Source of the DNA: Bacteroidota bacterium
Lineage (GTDB): Bacteria > Bacteroidota > Bacteroidia > Chitinophagales > Chitinophagaceae
Direction: 5' to 3'
Assembly (NCBI GenBank): GCA_018267915.1
Contig: JAFDXN010000062.1
Span: forward strand, 62,001-126,000
Length of the DNA stretch: 64,000 bases
Under the pieces are notes generated by a model, which was not told the origin of the DNA, did no database searches, and saw only the letters and a program-made list of their open reading frames with translations. This document shows, one piece after another, positions 41,901 to 49,119 of the stretch. A program made the translations under genes and the position numbers. Within the stretch, counting starts at the first letter, position 1. Every line of letters begins with the position of its first letter.

Positions 41901-42566
41901 ATGAACGTCCGCTACCTGCCCATCTTATCAGCTCTTGTTCTTTGCTTTGCTGCCTGCAAAAAGACCGAAGAACAACCGCCGCAGGTCCGGGAGGTTAACG
42001 TCACTACTACAGTCTCCGGTCATGTGCAGTATCCGCTTTTTTCACAGCCGGTGAGGCAAGCAAAAGTATCGGCCATCGCAACAAAACGTATTTATTATTC
42101 CAATAATCAGCATGGGTATACGAGTTTTGTGATGGACAGCGTCTACACAGACAGCAATGGCAATTTCTCCATGACCTTCAACCGCGACTCTTTGGATTGT
42201 ACCTACACCCTCAGCTGCACGGAAGGCATCGCCGATACATCGCTGGCTTTCCCCGCCGGTGATAGCACATGGATGTCCCTAAACCTTTATAAGAGAGTGA
42301 CAGTCTGGGCAAATCTGCAATTCCAGCACCGGGACAGTTGCTGGCTCTATTTCTACAACAATGACACTTCAGGTTATTGGTTCGAAGCTAACTTTGGCTC
42401 CGATACACTTGGCGAACCGCTAAGTTTCTATAAGGATAGCGTTTATCGTCTCTGTATCAAGTGCGATAAAAACCATGTCATCACTGCTCACACCTATGCT
42501 TTTTCCATCTCCTCTTACGACGATACGGCTAGGCGCTATCTGATAGTCGATCCCTCTACCTTTTAG
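41901..42566 (+). CDS. Lipoprotein, unknown function (221 aa)
   Basis: The product has a lipoprotein signal (LPILSALVLCFAACKKTEEQPP) and a mature part resembling a carboxypeptidase-regulatory-like or transthyretin-type beta sandwich (VTTTVSGHVQYPLFSQPVRQAKVSAIATK, SVYTDSNGNFSMTFNRDSLDCTYTLSC). Such domains are common in Bacteroidota surface lipoproteins. No partner gene is adjacent. Confidence 0.65.
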   Translation: MNVRYLPILSALVLCFAACKKTEEQPPQVREVNVTTTVSGHVQYPLFSQPVRQAKVSAIATKRIYYSNNQHGYTSFVMDSVYTDSNGNFSMTFNRDSLDCTYTLSCTEGIADTSLAFPAGDSTWMSLNLYKRVTVWANLQFQHRDSCWLYFYNNDTSGYWFEANFGSDTLGEPLSFYKDSVYRLCIKCDKNHVITAHTYAFSISSYDDTARRYLIVDPSTF

Positions 42567-42653
42567 GCAGTCCCTATTCTTTTCTCCGCGATTTTTTCAT
42601 TAATATTGTGCATCTTCGATAATTTTCAAATATTTGTATTCAAAGCGTCTTAA

Positions 42654-43355
42654 ATGATGAGGAAAGCATTACTACCCGTTTCAGGATTTGTATTGGCATT
42701 GGCTGCGCTCAGTAGCTGTCACAATAAGCATATCAACAACCTTATACAGACCACGCCTATCCGCCAGGACTTTGAGGTAGTGTACGATGTGCCTACAATG
42801 AGCACTGCTGCCACAGCTGTGTTCCGCAATGGCGACGTGACCGGCAGCATGATCCAGCTTACGGGTGGCAACAGCCTTACCATCAACGGTGATGTGCCTA
42901 ACTACGCCCCGCTTACCTATACCTACTCATGGAATGAGAATGGTTACCAGACTGTGAACTTCGTGCTCACCAAGCCCTCTGGTAAAACCATTACCAATTC
43001 GGTAAATATTGGTGATACTATCGGTTCTTATTTCCCCGCCGGGCTCAGCCAGGACGTGTCTAAGAATACCGGCCTAAACTTCACAGCAACAGGCTACCCG
43101 CTGTCGGCAAGTGAGGACCTGCTGGTGACACTGGTAGGCAAAGATCAACTGGGCAACTATGCTACCGAAAGCAAGAACTTTTACAACAATGCTGTGAGCC
43201 TTACCCGCGACGACCTGTCGCGTTTTAAGAATGGCTCGCTCAATGTGCAGATCAAGCGTCAGCGCACGCTGAACATCCAGCAGAGCGACAGCACAGGTGG
43301 GGGTAGCCGCATCGTAAGCCTGCAGGTACAGAAAGCCTTTAACCTTACCAACTAA
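42654..43355 (+). CDS. Lipoprotein, unknown function (233 aa)
   Basis: The product has the signal LLPVSGFVLALAALSSC and a mature beta-rich part (YDVPTMSTAATAVFRNGDVTGSMIQLTGGNSLTINGDVP, LLVTLVGKDQLGNYATESKNFYNN). Start is at 42654 or 42657 (two ATG in a row). No family is recognised. A strong terminator follows 34 bp after the stop. Confidence 0.62.
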   Translation: MMRKALLPVSGFVLALAALSSCHNKHINNLIQTTPIRQDFEVVYDVPTMSTAATAVFRNGDVTGSMIQLTGGNSLTINGDVPNYAPLTYTYSWNENGYQTVNFVLTKPSGKTITNSVNIGDTIGSYFPAGLSQDVSKNTGLNFTATGYPLSASEDLLVTLVGKDQLGNYATESKNFYNNAVSLTRDDLSRFKNGSLNVQIKRQRTLNIQQSDSTGGGSRIVSLQVQKAFNLTN

Positions 43356-43389
43356 TTCAAGGTCATTCGTTTTTTACATAATAACTCCA

Positions 43390-43416
43390 AAAATGGCGCG
43401 CCTCCCGCGCCATTTT
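43390..43416 (+). terminator. Intrinsic terminator
   Basis: An 11-bp stem (AAAATGGCGCG / CGCGCCATTTT) with loop CCTCC and a T run follows the lipoprotein gene. Its symmetry also allows use from the other strand. Confidence 0.85.
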
Positions 43417-43435
43417 TTATTGTCCCTAATCCCCG

Positions 43436-43468
43436 CACGTCATCCTGAACTTGTTTCAGGACCTCGCG
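43436..43468. repeat. Dispersed palindromic repeat, copy 1
   Basis: A 33-bp sequence beginning CACGTCATCCTGAACTTG holds a hairpin (TCCTGAA / TTCAGGA). An identical 33-bp copy lies at 43618-43650. The 300-bp stretch 43421-43724 contains no credible gene, only these repeats and GC-rich palindromic filler (for example CGGGGTG...CACCCCG around 43573-43594). A minus-strand open frame over the first copy is an artefact of the repeat. Confidence 0.8.
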
Positions 43469-43617
43469 CGACACCGTAAAGAAGCCCGGCCTTCGCGCCG
43501 CCAAAGCTCCCCTCTTTATTTCAAAGAGGGGTGGACGCTCATACAGACCTGATTCCATTAAAAAGAGCGGCCGGGGTGATTAACCGCACCCCGCTCGCAC
43601 ACTGTGCCACTCCCACA

Positions 43618-43650
43618 CACGTCATCCTGAACTTGTTTCAGGACCTCGCG
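43618..43650. repeat. Dispersed palindromic repeat, copy 2
   Basis: This 33-bp sequence is identical to the copy at 43436-43468, with the same hairpin. It lies 75 bp beyond the end of the pirin gene. Confidence 0.8.
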
Positions 43651-43724
43651 TAACACCCTACAGAGGCCCAGCCTTTGCACAACATGATTAACCACACTCC
43701 GCACTCACACCCGCACTGCTCTTA

Positions 43725-44603
43725 CTACTCATCCAGTTGCCCGAACTTTCCTTGCCTGAAGTCATCATAAGCCTGCTGCACCTCCTCTTTACTGTTCATC
43801 AGGAAGGGGCCGTAGGCAAAGATCGGTTCATCTATCGGCTGACCGCTGAGTAGTAATAATACACAGTCTTCGGTGGCTTCCAGGTCAATGGTCTCGCCCT
43901 CATTGGCAAAGAGTACAAAACTATCCGTAGGCGCAGTCTCGGTGTCGGAAAAGAGGGCCGCGCCTTCTATCACCAGTATGCCCGTATTATAGCTTGCCGG
44001 CAGGTCGAGGCTTAGTTTTGCGCCTTTCTTCAGGCGGATGTTGTATAGCTCTATTGGGGTGAAAGTGCTGGCCGGGCCCTTCACGCCTTCAAAACTGCCT
44101 GCGATTATTTCTACCACACCGCCGTCATTGGGCACTTCGTAGCGGCCCAGTTGCGCTTTGGTGATGGCCTGGTACTTGGGCTGGCTCATCTTGTCCTTTG
44201 CGGGCAGGTTCACCCACAGCTGCACCATCTGGAACGGGCCGCCGGCTTTGCTGTAGGCCTCGTCGTGATACTCTTTGTGCAGCACGCCGCTGGCCGCGGT
44301 CATCCACTGCACATCGCCTTCGCCTATCACGCCGCTGTTGCCCCAGCTATCGTGGTGGGCTACCTTCCCATGGTAAGCTATCGTCACCGTCTCAAAGCCG
44401 CGATGGGGATGTACACCTACCCCCCTGGGGTTATCTCGGGGTGCAAAGTCTATTTTCGAGTTATAGTCGAGCAGGAAGAAGGGGCTCATGCGCTCCTGGC
44501 TCATGGTATAGCCGCTCGGGAAGAAGTTATGTACCCTGAAGCCATCGCCCACCATATGGGGCGGGGGGGGAGCCAATACCTGCTGTATCTTTTTTGTTGC
44601 CAT
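43725..44603 (-). CDS. Pirin family protein
   Basis: The 292-residue protein is a bicupin of the pirin family: N-terminal cupin with RVHNFFPSGYTMSQERMSPFFLLDYN, GVGVHPHRGFETVTIAYHGKVAHHDSWGN (metal-binding His residues) and GDVQWMTAASGVLHKEYH; C-terminal domain with EGAALFSDTE and LLLSGQPIDEPIFAYGPFLMNSKEEVQQAYDDFRQGKFGQLDE. It binds iron and may act as a quercetinase-like or redox-sensing protein. The frame is open to 44807, but ATG 44603 (MATKKIQQVLAPPPPHMVGDGF) matches where the family begins. Confidence 0.93.
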   Translation of the reverse strand: MATKKIQQVLAPPPPHMVGDGFRVHNFFPSGYTMSQERMSPFFLLDYNSKIDFAPRDNPRGVGVHPHRGFETVTIAYHGKVAHHDSWGNSGVIGEGDVQWMTAASGVLHKEYHDEAYSKAGGPFQMVQLWVNLPAKDKMSQPKYQAITKAQLGRYEVPNDGGVVEIIAGSFEGVKGPASTFTPIELYNIRLKKGAKLSLDLPASYNTGILVIEGAALFSDTETAPTDSFVLFANEGETIDLEATEDCVLLLLSGQPIDEPIFAYGPFLMNSKEEVQQAYDDFRQGKFGQLDE

Positions 44604-44816
44604 GGAGGTAAAATTAAAGAGTTTATAAACCACCTGCCTTATAGCAACATCATCTGCTCTTATACACTGTCTTCCCGGATTTATTTCCGGGCCTACGGTA
44701 CACGGGACAGAAGGCGGGCGTCTGGACCGCATGGTAGAAACAAAAATATAGTGCACATGTGCCCTTAAATTTCGAAATTTTGATTTGTTTTTTATTTTTG
44801 ATGCCAAATAAAAAAC

Positions 44817-45035
44817 ATGAAAAAAATAACCACTATTTGCATCGCCGCACTTATCAGCACCGCACTCCTTACTTCTTGCAAGAAAGATTACACCTGTACC
44901 TGTAAAGACAATTCGGGAACAGTAATAACCAGCAACCCACTGGGCAAGATGACGAAGAAAAAGGCAACTGCCGATTGTAACACACTGGGTACGGCCTATA
45001 CTGCCACCAATAGCGGTAGCTGCTCGCTCAACTAA
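44817..45035 (+). CDS. Small cysteine-rich lipoprotein (72 aa)
   Basis: The product has the signal MKKITTICIAALISTALLTSC followed by KKDYTCTCKDNSGTVITSNPLGKMTKKKATADCNTLGTAYTATNSGSC. The lipobox and the SCKKDYxCxC pattern match the lipoprotein at 41560-41769. Function unknown. A terminator hairpin follows 25 bp later. Confidence 0.65.
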   Translation: MKKITTICIAALISTALLTSCKKDYTCTCKDNSGTVITSNPLGKMTKKKATADCNTLGTAYTATNSGSCSLN

Positions 45036-45060
45036 GTTTTTGTTTTTAGTTTTTGTTTAG

Positions 45061-45088
45061 AGACCACCTAATAGGTGGTCTTTATTAT
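45061..45088 (+). terminator. Intrinsic terminator of the small lipoprotein gene
   Basis: A 9-bp perfect stem (AGACCACCT / AGGTGGTCT) with a 3-base loop is followed by TTTATTATT. Confidence 0.85.
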
Positions 45089-45214
45089 TAGTGCTTGAAC
45101 CTGAACGCATTCTGTTCCTCCCCTTTAGCACTGTTGCGAAAGGCAGGTAAGATATCCACATTTTGAATCCTCCCGGCTGCTCCTGTATGGGGCTGCTATA
45201 ACTTTGGTGGTCCT

Positions 45215-45367
45215 ATGGATGCGAAATCAGTACCGGCCAATATACAGCAGCTCCACCGCCGGGGGCAGCTAAGCGACGAAGAATATCAACTCATAAGCCT
45301 TGCCCTGAAAATAAAGACCTGCCGCCTTAGGACAAAACTTACCCTTTCTCAAGCACTTCCCAAATAG
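45215..45367 (+). CDS. Possible SHOCT-like short peptide (50 aa)
   Basis: An ATG frame encodes MDAKSVPANIQQLHRRGQLSDEEYQLIS and 22 further residues. The middle resembles a SHOCT motif (I-x-x-L-x-x-x-G-x-L-S-D-E-E-Y). TAACTTTG at 45199-45206 is a -7-like box. It overlaps the convergent gene by 29 bp and could be a remnant. Confidence 0.35.
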   Translation: MDAKSVPANIQQLHRRGQLSDEEYQLISLALKIKTCRLRTKLTLSQALPK

Positions 45368-45734
45368 TGCCCTCAATTGTATCGCGAAGGACGATTCTTT
45401 TATCCGAAACGCTGTCTATATGGTAATACCAGGCTTTACCGCTGCCGTCCACTTGCCCCATCCAGTCCCCCTCGTGCAACGACCATCTGATGCTATCCAC
45501 CAACCGGCCCCTGTCAAGTATCGCACCGTGCCCGTTTTTTAAAAAGCTGAACGAAAGCTGCATTTCCGGCCTATGCAGCTCGGGGGCATCCATAACTTTA
45601 TTGCTGTTTGCATCCACTGCATAGCCGGTCATTTGCCAGTGGCCTATGATATTCGGGGTCGACCCTTTGTTGTTACAGGCTGCCAAAAAACAAGTGGCCG
45701 ATATTATAAGGTTGAGCGCAGAGCGTTGCTTCAT
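45339..45734 (-). CDS. Lipocalin-like lipoprotein (131 aa)
   Basis: The product has a lipoprotein signal (LIISATCFLAACNNKGSTP) and a mature part of about 110 residues, with strands such as IIGHWQMTGYAVDANSNKVMDAPE and AWYYHIDSVSDKRIVLRDTIEGTIWEVL. This is the outline of the small lipocalin-like proteins of Bacteroidota. Role unknown. Confidence 0.6.
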   Translation of the reverse strand: MKQRSALNLIISATCFLAACNNKGSTPNIIGHWQMTGYAVDANSNKVMDAPELHRPEMQLSFSFLKNGHGAILDRGRLVDSIRWSLHEGDWMGQVDGSGKAWYYHIDSVSDKRIVLRDTIEGTIWEVLEKG

Positions 45735-45786
45735 TTTTCCGGTTTATAGATCAATGATAGTAAAAAACAAAAATATTATCCGAATA

Positions 45787-46650
45787 CTAACCGAACAGTT
45801 GCTCTGCCACTTTACCTTCCATAATGTAGTTATACAGAAAATCTGTGATTATCATATTCCAACCTGCATTCACCCTTTCATAGCACTCTTTTGCAGGCAC
45901 TAGGCCGTCGTGTCTGAAATTTATTTCGGTTTTGTCGCCATCACCCGTCAGTTCAAAGATCATCTTTGTGCCCGTCCACTCGGCTTTATCGTTTTCTAGC
46001 CAGTCGAGCCGGCTTTCGGTAACGAGCCATACAACCTTTTGTTCAGGGATCAGTTCAACCAGTTTTTGCTTTGAATAATGAGCACCTGGATGGTTCACTA
46101 TAAATTCGTCGTTGAGCCTGCTTGTATTGCCAGCCAGATCCTTGCCTCCCCACCATTTGGACACTTCTCGCGTAATAATTTCAAAAACCTCCTTTCGGGA
46201 TATTGCGACTTCAGTAGTCACATTGATACTCTCTACAAAATTGTATAGGCTTATCTTGATACAGTAATCGCATATATCCTTCAACCTGCTCAGTTCATGT
46301 TCCGGCACCACACCATCGTAGGTGAATTTGAGCAGCGTATCGTTCCCTTTAGGGCTTAATTCAAAGATCATTTTTGTACCCGACCAATCATAGTTGTCAG
46401 GCTTGCGAATACTTTCCGTTGTGAGCCATACAAGCCTTTCGTCAGGTACCAATTCAAGCACTTTGTTTTTTGAATAGTGCGAATCGCCCGTCCGGAGAAT
46501 GAACTCAACCCCCGGTCCGAGGCCTTCACTTAAAAACTCTTCCGGCCACCACCCGGAAAGGTTGATGAGATGGCTAAACACATAGTCAGCAGATTTGCCA
46601 AATTCCACTGTTACAGAATATTGTGTGTTAAGGTAGTTGCCGGTTTTCAT
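45787..46650 (-). CDS. Tandem SRPBCC (AHSA1-like) domain protein
   Basis: The 287-residue protein contains two SRPBCC domains in a row. The first runs from residue ~8 (YSVTVEFGKSADYVFSHLINLSGWWPEEF, VPDERLVWLTTESI, WSGTKMIFELSPKGNDTLLKFTYDGVVPEHE). The second runs from ~140 (NVTTEVAISRKEVFEIITREVSKWWGGKDLAG, IPEQKVVWLVTES, WTGTKMIFELTGDGDKTEINFRHDGLVPAKECYERV). AHSA1-type domains bind hydrophobic ligands or Hsp90-like partners. The gene belongs to a set with the disrupted SRPBCC gene upstream and the AraC regulator. Confidence 0.87.
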   Translation of the reverse strand: MKTGNYLNTQYSVTVEFGKSADYVFSHLINLSGWWPEEFLSEGLGPGVEFILRTGDSHYSKNKVLELVPDERLVWLTTESIRKPDNYDWSGTKMIFELSPKGNDTLLKFTYDGVVPEHELSRLKDICDYCIKISLYNFVESINVTTEVAISRKEVFEIITREVSKWWGGKDLAGNTSRLNDEFIVNHPGAHYSKQKLVELIPEQKVVWLVTESRLDWLENDKAEWTGTKMIFELTGDGDKTEINFRHDGLVPAKECYERVNAGWNMIITDFLYNYIMEGKVAEQLFG

Positions 46651-46668
46651 GTAGCACTTTCGCTTTTA

Positions 46669-47114
46669 CTATTTATACCAATGAAGTTGTCCTTTACCTG
46701 TATTTATAAGGCTTTGCAGACTTTTTTGAACAAAACCTGTCCATGCATCACGGCACACTTCATAGCATTCGTAATCGGGCGTTAATCCCACCTGCGTAAA
46801 GACCAGTTTCGTTTTGTCACCCTGCTCAGCTATCTCAAACACGATCTTATTGCCTGTCCATTCTTTCGGGTCTTTAGTAAACTTGAAATAGTTATCCTCC
46901 ACCAGCCAAACCACCTTTTTGTCGGGCACCATCTCGATAGTTTTCATTTTGCTGCGGTGATTGTCACCGAAATGGTAGGTCCATTCGCCGTTGAGTTGGC
47001 CAGGTTGTCCGGCGATGTCCTCGCTCCACCACGCGCGTGGATCATTTATGCCTTATAAACTAATGACGCCGGCTGCTCCACGAGGATGGATGTACTAAAA
47101 CTTTGGTTGCTCAT
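46669..47114 (-). pseudogene. SRPBCC domain gene disrupted by a -1 frameshift
   Basis: From ATG 47114 the frame reads MSNQSFSTSILVEQPASLVYKA and stops. The following codons in a shifted frame give INDPRAWWSEDIAGQPGQLNGEWTYHFGDNHRSKMKTIEMVPDKKVVWLVEDN, continuing to 46669. These are the two halves of one SRPBCC (AHSA1-like) domain of about 148 residues. The break lies near 47047-47050, where one base is missing after AAGGC. A sequencing error or a genuine inactivating deletion are both possible. Confidence 0.75.
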
Positions 47115-47173
47115 ATCGTATGTTTTTAGCAAAAATAGAACGGCTGATCACCTGTGCATTGTACAAATCGGAA

Positions 47174-48004
47174 CTAGCTGGTATAGTGCCTGGTGGCAAG
47201 CTCGTTCATGCTGTTTTGTAACTCGGTTGGGGTAAAGCCGGTGAACCGTTTAAATGCCCTTAGGAAGTGGGATTGGTCGTGGTAGTGATCATAAATATGG
47301 TCTTTAAGTCCTTGTAATTTGCCTGTGGCCGAATACGCTTCGTAAAACTGTTTGAATTTTATGATCTCAGCGAGATTTTTAGGGCTTGTACCCAGGTGCT
47401 CTGAAAACTTCCTGTTAAGCCACCGCGAGGTATAGCCCGTTTCTTTTTCAAGCTGGGCCACTTTAATGAGCCCTTTAGTAACGGATATCCGGTTGATACA
47501 ATAGTCATAGATAGGGTCGGGGACTGCTTTTTCTAATTGTCTGATCAGGAACTGCTCCAAGATTTGCACTTTCTCTTCCAGTATGTCTGCCTCGGCAAGT
47601 CGCCGCTGAAGAACTGTTGCATTTCTGCCGGCCAGGTCCGGCAGCGCTATTATCTGATTTTTGATTTCGGCAAAAGCCAGGTGAAACAGACGGTAAGCAC
47701 CCGGCAAATTGAATTCAATAACTATCGTGCTTGTCTGTGCATCGTCCAGGGGATTAAGATTGACCGGCGCGTCGATCAGGCCGCTTAGGGTTATCTTATC
47801 TTCATTTTGCACAAAGGTCTTACCATCAAGTTTTGCTATGATGCCGTTGCGGCAGGTGACGGTTAACTTGAAATTGGCATTGGGTACGATCAGTTTCTTA
47901 TCCATTTCCGGCAGGCGGCCGCTGCTCTCGAACACGGACATTTTTGCAACGTATGGGCGCAGCAGGGGATGTGGTGTTACCGGGTTGAAACGGAATGCGG
48001 TCAT
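47174..48004 (-). CDS. AraC family transcriptional regulator
   Basis: The 276-residue protein has an N-terminal cupin-like sensing part (FRFNPVTPHPLLRPYVAKMSVFESSGRLPEMDKKLIVPNANFKLTV) and a C-terminal AraC DNA-binding domain (LIKVAQLEKETGYTSRWLNRKFSEHLGTSPKNLAEIIKFKQFYEAYSATG, DQSHFLRAFKRFTGFTPTELQN). It lies upstream of and parallel to the SRPBCC genes, 59 bp from the first of them, and may regulate them. Confidence 0.9.
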   Translation of the reverse strand: MTAFRFNPVTPHPLLRPYVAKMSVFESSGRLPEMDKKLIVPNANFKLTVTCRNGIIAKLDGKTFVQNEDKITLSGLIDAPVNLNPLDDAQTSTIVIEFNLPGAYRLFHLAFAEIKNQIIALPDLAGRNATVLQRRLAEADILEEKVQILEQFLIRQLEKAVPDPIYDYCINRISVTKGLIKVAQLEKETGYTSRWLNRKFSEHLGTSPKNLAEIIKFKQFYEAYSATGKLQGLKDHIYDHYHDQSHFLRAFKRFTGFTPTELQNSMNELATRHYTS

Positions 48005-48135
48005 CTGTTTCGGAAAATGAATATGCTAAATTAAAGATAATATAAGAAATAGAACTTTCGTGGCGGAAGACCCGGATGAAATCGTCAACGTCCCAAACGC
48101 TTATCGCGCAATAAGGGTAGTAATTAGATTGCTTT

Positions 48136-48582
48136 TTAGTGGGCCTTTACCCCCTTCATATCTCCATATTTATCTACAATAGCCGATAGCTCACGAAGCG
48201 TATTTGCAATAAATGTTTGGTCTGACTTGAAAACAAATATCAACTCGTTCGCATATTCATTCGTTTCTGAGAAACTACCACTTACGTCTACATGGCCTAA
48301 TTGGTCGTATACCATGACCAAGGTCAGGTTGTGTTCGTAATTGCTAAATTTTACAGTTCCTCGTAAGTCTTGATTACACCTCTTAAGGCTTTGAAACAGC
48401 TCATACAATTCGCCAGTTGACGAGTATAGACTTGACTCAACGGAAAAGTTGCCGGCCCTAATCTTAAGGCGCGCCTTAAGATCATATCCTCCCCAATAAC
48501 CAGTTGATTCCGGGAATCTGTAGACTTCCGCAAGAAAAAAACTGATACAGCCAGCAACACCGTGTATTGAAAAGCCTTCCAT
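48136..48582 (-). CDS. Possible WapI-type immunity protein
   Basis: The 148-residue protein has strands and helices of the form YRFPESTGYWGGYDLKARLKIRAGNFSVESSLYSSTGELYELFQSLKRCNQDLRGTVKFSNYEHNLTLVMVYDQLGHVDVSGSF and ends with FKSDQTFIANTLRELSAIVDKYG. The overall pattern (W-x-x-x-x-L-x-A-R-x-x-I-x-A-G, then F-x-x-D-Q-T-F) resembles WapI-family immunity proteins of polymorphic toxin systems. No toxin gene is seen next to it. It follows the tRNA-Arg and its terminator on the same strand. Confidence 0.5.
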   Translation of the reverse strand: MEGFSIHGVAGCISFFLAEVYRFPESTGYWGGYDLKARLKIRAGNFSVESSLYSSTGELYELFQSLKRCNQDLRGTVKFSNYEHNLTLVMVYDQLGHVDVSGSFSETNEYANELIFVFKSDQTFIANTLRELSAIVDKYGDMKGVKAH

Positions 48583-48602
48583 GACAACAAAGGTAAAAAT
48601 GA

Positions 48603-48643
48603 AAAAGCCCGTAAAAAAGCACTAACTGCATTTACGGGCTTTT
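48603..48643 (-). terminator. Terminator of the tRNA-Arg gene
   Basis: A 13-bp perfect stem (AAAAGCCCGTAAA / TTTACGGGCTTTT) lies just downstream of the tRNA on the minus strand. It can act in both directions. Confidence 0.85.
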
Positions 48644-48644
48644 G

Positions 48645-48716
48645 TAGTCCTGACAAGAATCGAACTTGTATCTAAAGTTTAGGAAACTTCTATTCTATCC
48701 ATTGAACTACAGGACC
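48645..48716 (-). tRNA. tRNA-Arg (anticodon CCT)
   Basis: The minus strand reads GGTCCTG (acceptor), the D arm with AGTTCAATGG, an anticodon arm GAAGT-TTCCTAA-ACTTT with anticodon CCT, the T arm ACAAG-TTCGATT-CTTGT and CAGGACT plus discriminator A. The CCA end is not encoded. The tRNA decodes AGG arginine codons. A second, broken copy of its 5' part lies about 300 bp upstream. Confidence 0.93.
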
Positions 48717-48955
48717 AAAATTTTGTGCAAATATCTTCTTCCTGCAGCAGTTTTCCAATATTTCTCCTTAATAATTGCTTCTTCTCTTGTCTTCGACAGC
48801 TCAAAATGAACAATCTTGAAAGGAATTTTATGTTTTATCGATTTTGTTTGACCAGCGTTATGTTGGCTCAACCTCTTATTAAGATATTCACAGTGTCCTT
48901 TATAGAAATATGAAGAATCGGTCAAGCTTTGGACTACGTACGTATAAAAAGGCAT
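48707..48955 (-). CDS. GIY-YIG nuclease family protein (82 aa), stop codon inside the tRNA gene
   Basis: The product reads MPFYTYVVQSLTDSSYFYKGHCEYLNKRLSQHNAGQTKSIKHKIPFKIVHFELSKTREEAIIKEKYWKTAAGRRYLHKILVL. This is a single GIY-YIG domain of the UPF0213/URI type: Y-T-Y-V-V-Q-S, then Y-K-G-H (usual Y-I-G), R-L-x-x-H-N-x-G and a conserved glutamate in REEAIIKEKYWK. The last codons GTC-CTG-TAG are the first bases of the tRNA-Arg. The start ATG follows directly after the decayed tRNA copy. The gene is therefore wedged between two copies of the same tRNA, like a minimal selfish element. Confidence 0.85.
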   Translation of the reverse strand: MPFYTYVVQSLTDSSYFYKGHCEYLNKRLSQHNAGQTKSIKHKIPFKIVHFELSKTREEAIIKEKYWKTAAGRRYLHKILVL

Positions 48956-48963
48956 TGTAGCAA

Positions 48964-49052
48964 AATCGAATTTGTATCTAAAGTTTAGGAAACTTCTATT
49001 CTATCCCCGCCCGAACGCCGCTCAGGCGGGCGGGCATTGAACTACAGGACCA
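48964..49052 (-). pseudogene. Decayed tRNA-Arg copy with a 29-bp hairpin insertion
   Basis: The 35-bp segment 48972-49006 is identical to 48666-48700, and the 17-bp segment 49036-49052 is identical to 48701-48717. Both are parts of tRNA-Arg (from acceptor through anticodon to T arm). The D loop is split by a 29-bp insertion (49007-49035) that forms a stem CCGCCCG / CGGGCGG. Homology to the intact tRNA ends in the T loop (TTCGATT) and the 3' acceptor is missing, so this copy cannot make a tRNA. Confidence 0.85.
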
Positions 49053-49119
49053 GTTCTTATTTGGAGGCTGCAAAAATAAGGCATCATTTGCACATTCTCA
49101 CATTTGCAAATTTTGCTCA

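Larger units (their letters stand above)
48707..49052 (-). mobile_element. Candidate tRNA-targeting GIY-YIG element
   Basis: The layout on the minus strand is: broken tRNA-Arg (5' part), GIY-YIG gene, intact tRNA-Arg. The simplest explanation is that a unit carrying the nuclease gene plus a replacement 5' part of the tRNA inserted at the T loop, leaving the original 5' part behind to decay. No integrase is present, so the GIY-YIG nuclease would be the only candidate for the cut. Boundaries are inferred from the duplicated tRNA segments. Confidence 0.5.

Noticed and set aside
43352..43558. Minus-strand open frame over the 43.4 kb repeat
   Set aside because: The frame covers the terminator and the palindromic repeat, has no ribosome binding site and no credible protein features.
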